This document shows, piece by piece, positions 35,878 to 45,742 of a stretch of 60,879 nt of DNA (position 1 is its first letter; each line of letters begins with the position of its first letter). A program made the position numbers and the translations under genes. A model generated the notes under the pieces. That model was not told the origin of the DNA and did no database searches. It saw only the letters and a list, made by a program, of their open reading frames with translations. The stretch covers positions 1-60,879 of the forward strand of contig CAYPLH010000021.1 in the NCBI GenBank assembly GCA_964411505.1, written 5' to 3'. This DNA comes from CAYPLH01 sp964411505 (GTDB lineage: Bacteria; Bacillota; Clostridia; CAYPLH01; DUMO01).

Positions 35878-36894
35878 TTAAGACTTGATTGCTTTAATAA
35901 TTCTTATGTCGTCGCCTGCAAAATGAAACATATTAAAACATCCAATAACACGTGATACAATTCTTTCATCATAATGCTTGCTAAGCTGTTTCGGGTTAAA
36001 GTTTGTTGAAATTATTGTTTTACATGGTTTAACTAAGTTATTCATTTCTCTTATGTTTAATATATTTGAAAATTCTGCGTACCTTGCTTCGCTTCGTGGC
36101 TCAGTGCCAAGATCGTCAATTATAAGAAGGTCAACATTATAAATATCGTTATGTATTGAGCTTTCTTCTATGTTTTCCCTAAACTTTCGTACTTTTTGCT
36201 CAGTTATTATATCAAACAGTCTTGGTGCAGTTTGATATAATACTGTTCTGTTCAAATTTAAAATTTCTTTTGCCACACAATTTGCCATGAAAGTTTTGCC
36301 TGTGCCAGTAGGACCGCAAAAGTAAAGTCCTTTTTCACCCGGTTTGTTAAAGTTTTTAGTAAACTCCTGGCAAAATGAACGAATTATCTTGATATTCGCC
36401 CTAGGTGATATTTCAATGCCAAACTTTTCTTTATCAATATAATCTGGATAGCACGTTAGATCAAAGTTTTCAAAGTTCTCTTTTTGAGTAAGTTTTAAAT
36501 TTGATTGTGTATACATATAATCAAGTAGTTTTTGTTTAAAACATGAGCATTTTTCTGTACCATAAGCCGTTTGCACATAACCTGTATCATCGCAGTTGGT
36601 GCACTCAAAGCGAATCTCTAAAAAATCAGAGCCATAACCGCTTTTTTCTAGAAGCATCTGCCTCTTATTTTTAAGTATAATAAGCTCATTTAAAAGCTCT
36701 TGTGCTTTTTCTGTGTCCTCACCTAAGATTGCTTTGTTATACTTCACTCCTAAAATTTTTACGTCAAAGTCCAGCTCCTTAAAGTACGGCGTTTTTTTAT
36801 AAAGCTCGCTTTTTTTCCTCTCAAGCTGATCCAATGCATCTTTTTGCTTTAACTCATATTCGCTTTTTAACCTGCTAAAAATATCAGATGACAT
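35878..36894 (-). CDS. dnaI: primosomal helicase-loader ATPase (DnaI/DnaC-like)
   Basis: A 338-residue AAA+ loader of the replicative helicase. The N-terminal half has a zinc-binding set C-x2-C (FECTNCDDTG) and C-x-C (EKCSCF) near residues 97-118. The AAA+ domain follows with Walker A CGPTGTGKTFMANC, Walker B LLIIDDLG and sensor IISTNFNP. It lies downstream of the DnaD-like gene, forming a helicase-loading pair on the lagging-oriented strand. Confidence 0.9.
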   Translation of the reverse strand: MSSDIFSRLKSEYELKQKDALDQLERKKSELYKKTPYFKELDFDVKILGVKYNKAILGEDTEKAQELLNELIILKNKRQMLLEKSGYGSDFLEIRFECTNCDDTGYVQTAYGTEKCSCFKQKLLDYMYTQSNLKLTQKENFENFDLTCYPDYIDKEKFGIEISPRANIKIIRSFCQEFTKNFNKPGEKGLYFCGPTGTGKTFMANCVAKEILNLNRTVLYQTAPRLFDIITEQKVRKFRENIEESSIHNDIYNVDLLIIDDLGTEPRSEARYAEFSNILNIREMNNLVKPCKTIISTNFNPKQLSKHYDERIVSRVIGCFNMFHFAGDDIRIIKAIKS

Positions 36895-36952
36895 ATACAC
36901 ACACCCACCATCACTTTTTAAAAGATTTAGCTAACAACCTTGCCCCAAATGC

Positions 36953-37951
36953 CTACCCTTTAGGGTTAGCGGTTGGTTGATTTAAGTTCTTGTACAGGTT
37001 ATCAAAATAATCATCATCATGCTTTCTTTGCTCAAAGCTTTTGTCCCGAGTATTTTTGTTTTGTGAATCCTTAGTATTTGCACGTTCTTTTTTCTTTTTA
37101 CCTTCATATATCAAAATATCTTCTTTGAGGCGAAGTCCGCAGTTATACCATTCTGTAATTATAGCATCTATATAACGAAATGATGGATTAAATTTCCCTG
37201 TTGTTCTTCTTAACGCAAGATCAATAATATCAAAACTATACTTGTAATCCATGCACCATTTCTCAACATATTCATCCTCATATACTGTTAAAAGCCTTGA
37301 CAGCTTTAATTTTTTGATTATATTTCGCCTTATGTCATTCAGCTTTTCATATTCAATGTAGTATTTATCCACATCAAAAGATGTTTTGATATTCTTGCTG
37401 TACCAGTTTTCTGCTACCTTTTCGATATAATTTGGAGCTAATCCTTTATGGTCATAGCAGTGTTGAAATAAAGTGTACATTACATCTTCATCAAACTTAA
37501 ACCTGTCAAACCAGCAATCAATATTAGTGTACCAGGAAGGCGACATAATGCCTTGAAAAAAACTATTATTTATTGCAGTAATTATACTGTTTCTCTTTTG
37601 GTTGCGTTCACAACTGAGAAGAGCTTCTTCGGGCGTTGAAGCACCCTTCAAACGATAAATCTTGTTAATTTCCTTCTCTTTTAGATCAGTAAACACAATA
37701 TTTTTATCGCTCCACTTTAATGCACCTACCCCCTCAAGGTAAGTTATTGCTTTTTTAACTTCATCAATGTTAAGCTCAAGCTTTTTTGACAGATCCTCAA
37801 TAGTAGACTGCTTACCATGCTTACTAAGAAAACAACCGTATATGTATACTTTTAAAAAGTTTCCATGCATTGATGGCAAATATTCAGTTATAAAAATATC
37901 CGGAACTAAGGTGTCCGAATACAGTATTTCGTTGATCGACTCAAATATCAT
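36953..37951 (-). CDS. DnaD/DnaB-domain primosomal protein
   Basis: A 332-residue protein. A winged-helix-like N-terminal part (SKHGKQSTIEDLSKKLELNI) is followed by two DnaB_2-type domains with the C-terminal motif ITEWYNCGLRLKEDI, typical of DnaD family replication restart and initiation proteins. The gene order with the helicase loader supports a primosome role. AGGTGAGG precedes ATG 37951. Confidence 0.88.
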   Translation of the reverse strand: MIFESINEILYSDTLVPDIFITEYLPSMHGNFLKVYIYGCFLSKHGKQSTIEDLSKKLELNIDEVKKAITYLEGVGALKWSDKNIVFTDLKEKEINKIYRLKGASTPEEALLSCERNQKRNSIITAINNSFFQGIMSPSWYTNIDCWFDRFKFDEDVMYTLFQHCYDHKGLAPNYIEKVAENWYSKNIKTSFDVDKYYIEYEKLNDIRRNIIKKLKLSRLLTVYEDEYVEKWCMDYKYSFDIIDLALRRTTGKFNPSFRYIDAIITEWYNCGLRLKEDILIYEGKKKKERANTKDSQNKNTRDKSFEQRKHDDDYFDNLYKNLNQPTANPKG

Positions 37952-38285
37952 ATAACCTCACCTATAATGTAAAAAAATAATATCTATTTCCTAATCAATT
38001 ATAACACAGTATTATATCCAAGACAAAGGTGAAGCGTAGTAACTACAAAACGTTACAGTTCACAGTTATATCTCAAGTTACAGAGGGTCTGAACAGTAAC
38101 CTACAAAACATTAGCGAAATGCACAAAAGAATTGGGTATTGATTTTTGTGCTGTTCTGTATTATCATATAATGAGTTCCAAAAATAATCTTTTGATATAT
38201 ACTGCATGGACCTATTGTTTTTAAGGAATGCTATGATTATAACCTAGAAATTTGCAATTGATTATTTTTATAACGCGGCAATCAT
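37952..38285. other. intergenic region before tRNA-Arg
   Basis: 334 bp containing a short imperfect direct repeat: GTAACTACAAAACGTTA near 38039 and GTAACCTACAAAACATTA near 38097. GTTACAGTTCACAG at about 38055-38068 is also found in dispersed repeat copy 1, so a decayed relative of that repeat is possible. It must also hold the tRNA promoter. No gene is seen. Confidence 0.45.
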
Positions 38286-38362
38286 GCGCTGTTAGCTCAA
38301 TTGGATAGAGCGTTCGGCTACGGACCGAAAGGTTTCGGGTTCAAATCCTGAACGGCGCGCCA
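38286..38362 (+). tRNA. tRNA-Arg (anticodon ACG)
   Basis: A full cloverleaf: acceptor GCGCTGT/ACGGCGC with one G-T pair, D-arm GCTCAATTGGATAGAGC, anticodon stem TTCGG/CCGAA with loop CTACGGA, T-arm with GGTTCAAATCC, and encoded CCA. Confidence 0.97.
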
Positions 38363-38370
38363 AATACAGT

Positions 38371-38403
38371 AAAAGACCACTATAAAACTATGTGGTCTTT
38401 TTT
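38371..38403 (+). terminator. bidirectional terminator between tRNA-Arg and the LTA-synthase-like gene
   Basis: AAAGACCAC pairs with GTGGTCTTT across a TATAAAACTAT loop, with T-runs on either strand. It would end both the tRNA transcript and the convergent gene on the minus strand. Confidence 0.85.
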
Positions 38404-38407
38404 ATGA

Positions 38408-40324
38408 TTATTTCCCATTTTCTCTCCAGTTGGGTTCAAATGAATCTGTTTCTATGTTTTTGAATATATCATTTTCGAGGATTGTGTCTGAAACATTAAG
38501 TTGATTCTGAAGCTTTAATATTTCATTAATGTAATTTTCTCTTTCCAGCTCATTATTATTCCAATCATACACTCTTTCCTCTTCGTTTATATAGATATAT
38601 TCATCAGTTACTATGTCATAATTTCTGAAAACAGCATAACCTTCTTCAGTATTAAAAAGGTCTTTGCCAATTGCAAAAGGCGTTCTTATTCCTAATATGT
38701 TGCCAACAGTAGGAAGAATATCTACCTGTCCTCCAACCGTGTTGTTGACCCTAGGCTCATCTATTTTCGGCCATCTAATAAATAGTGGTACTCTTTGAAG
38801 CTTCTTCCACTCAACTTCATTAATTTCAATGTTTAACAGCTCTTTGACCATGTCGAATTCATTTTTTTGCACGGCACCATGATCCCCATATAATACAATT
38901 ATAGAATTGTCAAAAAGACCATTCTCCTTTAATTCTAAAATTAATTCTCCTATGGTCTGATCTACATAATTGGCAGCTTTTAAATAGTTTCCAACTAATG
39001 TTCCTTCATATTCTCCCACATAAAAATCCCCATACTCTTCAAAATGATTAAAGGGATGGTGGCTGGATAATGTAATTAAAAAGGAGTAAAATGGTTTTTG
39101 GGTATTAATGTTTTCAAGCGTTTGTTTAAAGAATTCTTTATCTGAAAGTCCCCATCCCAGTTTATCTGTGTTTTTGAAGTTTTCCTTGCTGATATATGAA
39201 TCGAATTTTATTGATTCATAGAAGTTATCTCTATTCCAATAATCTCGTTTGAATGCGTGAAATACATAACTGTCATACCCTTTTGTTTTCAAGAGGGATG
39301 GCAAAGAGATAAAAGTGTTATCATAAAAACGGTAGTAAACTGATCCGTTATCTGCTGGGTACAATGAATTATTACACATAAACTCGGCGTCAGAAGTATT
39401 ACCACCCGCAACTTGGTAAAAGAAATTGCTAAAGTATACAAATTCATTAACAAGTTTGTTGAAATTAGGCGTCACTTCCTGCCCATTAACTTCAAGATTT
39501 AATAAAAAATTTTGCATAGCTTCCATTTGAACTATTATAAGATTTTTCCCCGCAGCAACACTTGTGTACTTATTTCCACCGCTTGGCCTGTTATTGTAAA
39601 AATCTGTTACTACTTTTATTTCTTCAGGTGTAAGCTCAGTATCATGGAGAAAGCTTTCGTCTATAAATCGCTTCATGTCATAATAATGAAAGTACAGAAG
39701 CCCTTGTTTGCTTAAAATATAATTATCATCCTGGGGCAGCGAACCAGCTGATATTTGCGTGGTGGAAAAATAAAATGTTGAAAATGCTATCACTATAACA
39801 AGAGAAAATGCAAAGAATTTTCTTGAAATACAAGCTTTGATACCATTTCTTTTGTTGCTCATTATTCTAGAACAGACTATCCAGATTGGAATGTCAATAA
39901 ATAACAGAAAGTCATAAGGCTTTAGTATGCTCTTCACGCTGTCTCCTACCTCTCCAGCAAGAGTTACCAGAAATAAGACAGGTATTGTTATGGCTTCGCA
40001 ATAATATCTAAAGTATAATGTGTCTGCGAAAATTATTGCTGAAAACAGTATATTTGAGACAATTATTGCACTTTTTCTATGTTTATTAAATATGCTCATT
40101 ATTAAAAAAGTATATATAACCAATACTGCCAATGTAGATAAAAACATTAGCTTATTTGAATTTGAAAGTAAAGGCTGGGCAATAAGGGTTGCAGTAACTT
40201 GGAAATAAAGGTTTTTTGCAAACAATATTGCTATAAAAAAAGATGCAAATAGCATATCCTCTACTACAAATTTGCTGACTTTTTCTGTATATAAAGTTTT
40301 TTGTAAATTAACTGAATTATTCAT
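38408..40324 (-). CDS. LTA-synthase-family membrane sulfatase-type enzyme
   Basis: A 638-residue protein with about five N-terminal membrane segments (about 25-210) and an extracellular sulfatase-fold domain. Catalytic Thr lies in AGGNTSDAEF; the metal-site stretch YGDHGA and the HHPFNHF segment are also present. Family members polymerise glycerol phosphate on a glycolipid anchor; whether this one is a synthase or a primase cannot be read. The start is ATG 40324, behind GGAAGGCAAGG; the frame is open 22 codons further. Confidence 0.88.
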   Translation of the reverse strand: MNNSVNLQKTLYTEKVSKFVVEDMLFASFFIAILFAKNLYFQVTATLIAQPLLSNSNKLMFLSTLAVLVIYTFLIMSIFNKHRKSAIIVSNILFSAIIFADTLYFRYYCEAITIPVLFLVTLAGEVGDSVKSILKPYDFLLFIDIPIWIVCSRIMSNKRNGIKACISRKFFAFSLVIVIAFSTFYFSTTQISAGSLPQDDNYILSKQGLLYFHYYDMKRFIDESFLHDTELTPEEIKVVTDFYNNRPSGGNKYTSVAAGKNLIIVQMEAMQNFLLNLEVNGQEVTPNFNKLVNEFVYFSNFFYQVAGGNTSDAEFMCNNSLYPADNGSVYYRFYDNTFISLPSLLKTKGYDSYVFHAFKRDYWNRDNFYESIKFDSYISKENFKNTDKLGWGLSDKEFFKQTLENINTQKPFYSFLITLSSHHPFNHFEEYGDFYVGEYEGTLVGNYLKAANYVDQTIGELILELKENGLFDNSIIVLYGDHGAVQKNEFDMVKELLNIEINEVEWKKLQRVPLFIRWPKIDEPRVNNTVGGQVDILPTVGNILGIRTPFAIGKDLFNTEEGYAVFRNYDIVTDEYIYINEEERVYDWNNNELERENYINEILKLQNQLNVSDTILENDIFKNIETDSFEPNWRENGK

Positions 40325-40592
40325 CTTACCTTGCCTTCCTATAACAAATAAAAAACCAGGAAACATTACCCAGTTATGGATTTTACCCACAATAAAGTTT
40401 TAATACTTATATATTAAACGAAAATTTTTTAAAAAAGTTTCATTTGTTTAAAAAGAATTTCCATTTGCATCCTCATTTCATAGAAAAGTAAACCTATCTA
40501 TGAAACAAAAAAACAACAACCTAATTATACTATAGTCAATAAATAAGTGCAAAAACTATATATAAGTTAAAAGAAATATTAATATTATTAAG

Positions 40593-42251
40593 TTATTGTT
40601 CATTCCATTTTACAAAAGGTTTTTCTACAAACCCTTCAATATTATTTATAAGAACAGTCATCTGTGCTCTTGTTATTATTTCATCAGGATAAAACAATCC
40701 ATCCGGATACCCTTTGACAAATTTGAAGGTTGCCATTCTGACAATAGGTTCATACGACCATGTTCCTTTCCTCAGATCTTCAAACTGTTTACGAGCATCT
40801 ACTACCGGCTCTGATAGTTTAAGCAATCTTTCTGCCAACACAGTCAACTGTTCTCTGGTTACGTGTTGTTCAGGTTCAAACCTGTTTTCGCCGGTTCCAA
40901 AAACAATTCCATACTGATTCGCTATCTCAATTTCTTTTTGCGCCCAGTGACCTTCTACATCATCAAAGCTAACGCTTGATGACTCGTGCTCAAGTTCGTG
41001 CTCGAGTTCGTGCTCAAGCCCAGACCCAAGCTCAAGCATTTGTACAACTAAGGTTGTCATCTGCGCTCTTGTCACAGAACCGTCAGGATAGAACATATTA
41101 CTTGTCATACCATTTATTAGACCCTTTTTTTCAGCTACAATTATTTCTTCTTCGGCCCAGTGTCCAATGATATCTTCAAAATACCTGCCATTTAAGCAAA
41201 GTGAGTAATAGTCCCAGACATCAGGAGTCTCTTGTCCTAAACTCCAGCTTCCAGTACCCTTCAAATCAAATTTTTGCACTAAACTAAGTTTGTATTTGAT
41301 TGACCGCTCATTTTCATACCAAATAGTATAAAAACCTGGTGAAAGCGCTGTTCCAAACACGTAGGTTTTATCGTCTTCGGGCTTTACATTGACAACAAGG
41401 TACGGTGACTGACGGTCTTCATCATAGAATTCATACGTTTCATGTTTGAGTTTAATTTTTTCTATATCGTTAAGGCCTATGCCGTAGCCACCATAAGTGG
41501 AACCGCTTTTCCAGTAACGACCATAAAAAGGAATGCCTAGCACGATTTTCTCTTTTGGAACTCTTTCAATTGCATAATTAATTGACCTTTCCAAAAACCT
41601 TGCACTGGCAATAGGTCCGGGACTGCTGCCCTGCCAGCTCTCATCATAAGCCATTATCATTAGATAATCGCTGTGCTTGGCCAATTCTTGATAATCGTAA
41701 GAACCCTGCCAGAGTTTATTTATATAAAATGGATTTGCAGCTACTGCAACGGATATTTCCTTTCCAGGTGATACTTTTTCCCTAAGGAGCTTAACAAAGT
41801 CTGTATAGTTATCTCTATCCAGCTCATTCAAGCCTTCAATATCTACATTAACGCCATCAAGTCTCCATAGGTCTATGGCATCTGCAACATCCTGCGCAAG
41901 CTTTTCTCTGTCACGAAGCGCATTTCGTCCTGCCTCAATATTCCAATGATTACTGAGAAAGGAAACAACCTTGATTCCTCGAGTGTGCATATCATTCAAA
42001 AATGAAGATGAATATCTATTGGTTAGAACTAATCCTCCACTACTATCAATATCAAAAAAGCTAATGGCAATCTGATTCAAGGATCCTTTGGTTCTGTCTA
42101 CCAGTTGAGTATACCCTGAAGTTTTACCAAAATATAAATATGTCATATTGAATTTGTCGTCATTACTAAAATTATTTGAAAATGCTGTAGAACTACTTAA
42201 AGCTTGACATAATACTAACAATGCCAAAGATAACCCCATTATTTTTCTCAT
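40593..42251 (-). CDS. secreted GH18 glycosidase with three C-terminal SLH repeats
   Basis: A 552-residue exported protein. A signal peptide precedes a GH18 barrel (about 35-330) that keeps the catalytic signature DGVNVDIEGLNELD with Glu. Substrates in this group include chitin and spore or wall peptidoglycan. Three SLH repeats follow (about 355-540). The first two are separated by a low-complexity ELEHELEHELEHE linker encoded by 12-base repeats. It would be attached to the cell surface like the 1886-5446 protein. ATG 42251 follows AGGGGAG. Confidence 0.9.
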   Translation of the reverse strand: MRKIMGLSLALLVLCQALSSSTAFSNNFSNDDKFNMTYLYFGKTSGYTQLVDRTKGSLNQIAISFFDIDSSGGLVLTNRYSSSFLNDMHTRGIKVVSFLSNHWNIEAGRNALRDREKLAQDVADAIDLWRLDGVNVDIEGLNELDRDNYTDFVKLLREKVSPGKEISVAVAANPFYINKLWQGSYDYQELAKHSDYLMIMAYDESWQGSSPGPIASARFLERSINYAIERVPKEKIVLGIPFYGRYWKSGSTYGGYGIGLNDIEKIKLKHETYEFYDEDRQSPYLVVNVKPEDDKTYVFGTALSPGFYTIWYENERSIKYKLSLVQKFDLKGTGSWSLGQETPDVWDYYSLCLNGRYFEDIIGHWAEEEIIVAEKKGLINGMTSNMFYPDGSVTRAQMTTLVVQMLELGSGLEHELEHELEHESSSVSFDDVEGHWAQKEIEIANQYGIVFGTGENRFEPEQHVTREQLTVLAERLLKLSEPVVDARKQFEDLRKGTWSYEPIVRMATFKFVKGYPDGLFYPDEIITRAQMTVLINNIEGFVEKPFVKWNEQ

Positions 42252-42360
42252 TTTGACTCCCCTTATATTTACATGGCACAATATCTATCTAGTCGTACCA
42301 TTTCCCCTTTTTTATAAGTTGCTTTACACTACCCTTTACATAATATGATTGCTTCCTAGT

Positions 42361-42421
42361 AAGTCGCTTTGCGACTTATTCCTGCAGGCTAACCTGTAGG
42401 AAATTGCAACTTCATTGCAAT
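42361..42421. repeat. cluster of three consecutive hairpins
   Basis: AAGTCGC-TTT-GCGACTT (42361-42377), CCTGCAGG-CTAA-CCTGTAGG (42381-42400) and ATTGCAA-CTTCA-TTGCAAT (42403-42421). They lie in the divergent gap between the GH18 gene and motA, upstream of both. No U-tract follows, so a terminator is unlikely. Confidence 0.75.
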
Positions 42422-42718
42422 CTAGTGCATAATTATATTATAAGTGTAAGGGAATAAAGAATTTTATTCAACGAGCAATATCTGGTATGTAAAGCTGTTT
42501 TTTAAAGACACTGAGTAATTATAATCGACATTTTTGAGTGCTTTTTGTGGGTTTTTGAATTTTTCTGATAAACTGATATAACTATTTTTGTTCAAAATAC
42601 CGATTAATTAATTGAAGGACTAATTTTTAAAGAGTAATAAACTTACTATTTTTTGAAGTATATTTTGAAACTTGTATAATAAACGGGATATTACCCTTGA
42701 TAGACTAGGAGATACTTT

Positions 42719-43543
42719 ATGGATATTGCTACATTGTTAGGTGTTTTTGGCGGAATATTTTTTATTATGTTACCTATATTAAATGGTGCTTCACCGATGT
42801 CATTTATCGATATTGATTCAATTATGATAACTGTAGGCGGAGGTATAGGTGCAACACTAATCAGTTACAGAATGCATGAAATAACAAAGCTTGTAAAGGT
42901 TGCAGCACAAGCCTTTGTTTCTAAAAAAACTTCCCCCATTAATACTATTAATTTACTGATACAGCTCTCACAAAAGGCTCGAAAAGAAGGGCTTTTGGCA
43001 TTAGAAGCAGATCTTGAAACGCTTAATGATGATTTTATTAAGCAGTATCTGCAGCTAATAGTTGACGGAATTGATCCTGACGTTATACGTAAATCAATGG
43101 AACTTGAAATTGAAAATATGATGATGCGCCATGAAAGGGGGCAAGGATTATTTAAACTGATGGCTAGTCAGTTTCCTGCTTGGGGTATGATTGGTACATT
43201 AATTGGTTTAATACAGCTGCTTGAATCATTAGAAACACCTGAATCAATTGGACCATCAATGGCAGTTGCCTTAGTTACAACTTTTTATGGTGTAATTCTT
43301 GCAAACTTTGTATGCAACCCTATTGCTAATAAGCTAGCAATAAAGAGTGAGGAAGAAATACAGGAAAAAGAAATGATAATCGAAGGTATTTTATCAATAC
43401 AGGCCGGTGAAAATCCAAGAATCCTAGAACAGAAGCTCAGTACGTTTCTTTCTCCGGATCAAAAACTTTTACTTATAGACAAAGAAAAGGAAATCGGTGA
43501 AAATATTGGTAATCTTGATACAGAAAAACAGTATTCAATATGA
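42719..43543 (+). CDS. motA: flagellar motor stator protein MotA
   Basis: A 274-residue membrane protein of the proton or sodium stator. It has four hydrophobic segments and conserved PAWGMIGTLIGLIQLL and GPSMAVALVTTFYGVILANF motifs, with a large cytoplasmic loop in between. motB starts 9 bp downstream. A weak sigma-D-like CCGAT element lies near 42600. Confidence 0.93.
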   Translation: MDIATLLGVFGGIFFIMLPILNGASPMSFIDIDSIMITVGGGIGATLISYRMHEITKLVKVAAQAFVSKKTSPINTINLLIQLSQKARKEGLLALEADLETLNDDFIKQYLQLIVDGIDPDVIRKSMELEIENMMMRHERGQGLFKLMASQFPAWGMIGTLIGLIQLLESLETPESIGPSMAVALVTTFYGVILANFVCNPIANKLAIKSEEEIQEKEMIIEGILSIQAGENPRILEQKLSTFLSPDQKLLLIDKEKEIGENIGNLDTEKQYSI

Positions 43544-43551
43544 GGTGAACC

Positions 43552-44292
43552 ATGCTAAGAAAGAGACCTTCCAGAGATGATGGAGGAGATAATTGGATGA
43601 CAACATATAGCGACCTTGTAACGCTATTGCTTACTTTTTTTATAATGCTTTTTTCAATGGCTGTCTTAGATCAGCAAAAATTTAAGAACGTGTCACAATC
43701 GCTCCAATCTGCCTTCACACACAATGACAAAAAGTCTGGCGAAATGCTTTTTGATAATGAAGGCGATGTAATGATTGATTTACTAAACAATAACCAGACC
43801 ATGGTTGATAATAAAGGGAATCCTTTGCATTCCGAAAGCCCTGACCAAGCACTCGGACGTGTGAAAAGACAAATCACTGATTCTATTACTGATCTTGACA
43901 TTAGCGAATATGTTACTGTTATAGATGAAGAATACAGAATAATACTAAGACTTGATACCATCATTTTATTTGATATGGGTAGTGCTGAAATTAAGACTGA
44001 AGGTTTTAAGGCTATTACTGAACTGGGCGATATTTTAAATACCTTAGGAAACGAAATTATTATTAACGGTCATACTTGTGACCTTCCGATAAATACATCA
44101 CTTTATCCAACAAATTGGGAATTATCCACAAAAAGAGCCTCTAATGTTTCTAGAATACTTATAGAACAATGTAATATTGATCCATCAAGGATAACAGCTG
44201 CTGGTCATGCCGAATTTAAACCCCTTATCGCTAATACCTCTGAAGAAAACCGCAAGCAAAACAGAAGAATAGAAATTTTTATTGAAAAGTAA
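43552..44292 (+). CDS. motB: flagellar motor stator protein MotB
   Basis: A 246-residue partner of MotA. One N-terminal membrane helix begins with WMTTYSDLVTLLLTFFIML, whose Asp is the ion-binding residue. A C-terminal OmpA-like peptidoglycan-binding domain follows (about 130-245; STKRASNVSRILIEQCNI and GHAEFKPL). It is the last gene of the motAB operon before the defence region. Confidence 0.93.
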   Translation: MLRKRPSRDDGGDNWMTTYSDLVTLLLTFFIMLFSMAVLDQQKFKNVSQSLQSAFTHNDKKSGEMLFDNEGDVMIDLLNNNQTMVDNKGNPLHSESPDQALGRVKRQITDSITDLDISEYVTVIDEEYRIILRLDTIILFDMGSAEIKTEGFKAITELGDILNTLGNEIIINGHTCDLPINTSLYPTNWELSTKRASNVSRILIEQCNIDPSRITAAGHAEFKPLIANTSEENRKQNRRIEIFIEK

Positions 44293-44341
44293 CCATTTTT
44301 ATAAGTAGGCGTTATGCAAAGTAGACGTTTAAAATTCTAGA

Positions 44342-44410
44342 CAAAGCAAAAGCGCTTCACAAAAAACGTTGAATGCGCTTGTCTGGAAAGTTAGGTCAAA
44401 AAAGATGCCA
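44342..44410. repeat. hairpin plus conserved tail, copy 1
   Basis: AGACAA...TTGTCT encloses an inner AGCGCTTCA / TGAATGCGCT stem. It is followed by GAAAGTTAGGTCAAAAAAGA and TGCC. The tail recurs at 45884-45909, so the Fic module lies between two direct copies. Confidence 0.65.
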
Positions 44411-44464
44411 CTTCTTTGGTGCATATTATGTTCATAATGCAAATGGATGGGGTCATATCTTTAT

Positions 44465-45181
44465 TCACTTCCCATTATCGTCATACTCATGAGGGATTTC
44501 CTTGTAATCAGCAACATAATGGCCATTAACCACCGTATAATCTTTTGTTTCGGTTTTATTTTTGAGATCATCGGGAGCTTCAAGTATGCCCGCAGCATCA
44601 TAATAAATTTTTTCCAGATACTCGAATTTTGAGTATATTCCCTGACAGCACCAAACTAACGCATTTCTTACATAAGCCGCATGTTTTTTGAATATTTCAT
44701 AGTTAAGCTCTATCCCGTGACTTGCCGCAAGTAATAACGAAAAAGATATAACTGCTCTGGTATTACCCTCCCGAAACGGATGTATTTGCCAAATGGATGC
44801 TGTTATTCTTACGAGCCGAAAAAGGGTCTCCTTTTTAGCTTTAACAGATTTCAGCTTTGTGATTTCCTTAAAAACGGAGCTGAGATCATTTTTAATATCG
44901 CCCGGATTGCTGTATCTTACAGTATCTCCGCCTAAAACAATTTCAGGCTTTGTCATCTGAATCGTTCTGAATTTTCCTGCAAACTCATAGATATCACCAA
45001 AAATGATCCTATGTATCTCACAAAGAGTAGCAGTATCAAACTTGCTGAATTTCGTTCCGTACACTATACTCATTGAATACTGCGTAATATCCCCCTCAGC
45101 CTTTTTAAGCATTTCGGCATCTTTGATACCGCCTTTGTTTTTAATAACAGGTGCATCTTCATACAAATATGGATCTCTCAT
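44465..45181 (-). CDS. Fic/DOC-family protein (AMPylase-type fold)
   Basis: A 238-residue Fic protein with the canonical active-site loop HPFREGNTR and an upstream IFGDIYEFAGKFR motif. Fic enzymes transfer AMP or related groups to target proteins; many are toxins. I find no inhibitory motif (S/T)xxxE(G/N) in this protein or its partner. ATG 45181, behind GAGG, begins one base after the partner's stop. The two genes and the operator at 45743-45784 look like a toxin-antitoxin-type operon. Confidence 0.9.
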   Translation of the reverse strand: MRDPYLYEDAPVIKNKGGIKDAEMLKKAEGDITQYSMSIVYGTKFSKFDTATLCEIHRIIFGDIYEFAGKFRTIQMTKPEIVLGGDTVRYSNPGDIKNDLSSVFKEITKLKSVKAKKETLFRLVRITASIWQIHPFREGNTRAVISFSLLLAASHGIELNYEIFKKHAAYVRNALVWCCQGIYSKFEYLEKIYYDAAGILEAPDDLKNKTETKDYTVVNGHYVADYKEIPHEYDDNGK

Positions 45182-45182
45182 G

Positions 45183-45707
45183 TTATACCTCATTCATATT
45201 ATATTTGGTGAGAGTTTGCATGTAACCATCCAGAAAATTTTGTTTACCTTCCGACCATTGTTCAAGAGAACTGTGGGTTTCTTTACTTACTGGCAAACCT
45301 TCAAGCGCAGTCATTGCATCAGTAAAGTTCAATACCTTTTTCCGGTTTTCCGCAGAAAGCATATCCATCTCCGCCGAGTACTTTAAGAGAAGGATTCTGT
45401 GATACAGATCCTCATTCAATATAAAAGAAGCTGTCTCAATTTTCGAAAGACTATCATTTAGTTCAGCAATTTTTGCTGTAAGCTTAGTTCTTTTTACAAG
45501 CTGTCTACGTATGCTCTCAAGTTTATTAGCTTTAATATATTCGCTTTTCAGTTTTCCACCGATACGTTTTTGCAGGTAGTAGTATTTTTTATTTAATATA
45601 TTTTTTTCAGAAATGTAGCCTTCTGCAATTGTGTTAATATTTTTTGTCTCTCTTATCTTTTCAGACAGCAATTTAACATATCGGTTGTACAATTCCTTAT
45701 GTTCCAT
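45183..45707 (-). CDS. unknown Fic-linked protein, candidate antitoxin
   Basis: A 174-residue basic helical protein preceded by a perfect AAGGAGGTGG. Near residue 30 it contains KYYYLQKRIGGKLKSEYIKA, a beta-hairpin-like motif I have seen in several small phage and mobile-element proteins without a firm function. It is followed by coiled-coil-rich helices. Its position as first gene of the Fic operon suggests an antitoxin or regulator role, but no known Fic antitoxin motif is present. Confidence 0.6.
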   Translation of the reverse strand: MEHKELYNRYVKLLSEKIRETKNINTIAEGYISEKNILNKKYYYLQKRIGGKLKSEYIKANKLESIRRQLVKRTKLTAKIAELNDSLSKIETASFILNEDLYHRILLLKYSAEMDMLSAENRKKVLNFTDAMTALEGLPVSKETHSSLEQWSEGKQNFLDGYMQTLTKYNMNEV

Positions 45708-45742
45708 CACATCCACCTCCTTATTTTTATAATATAACACAT

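Noticed and set aside
35940..35956. CACGTG in the helicase-loader gene as parS
   Set aside because: It matches only about 11 of 16 positions and is explained by coding sequence.
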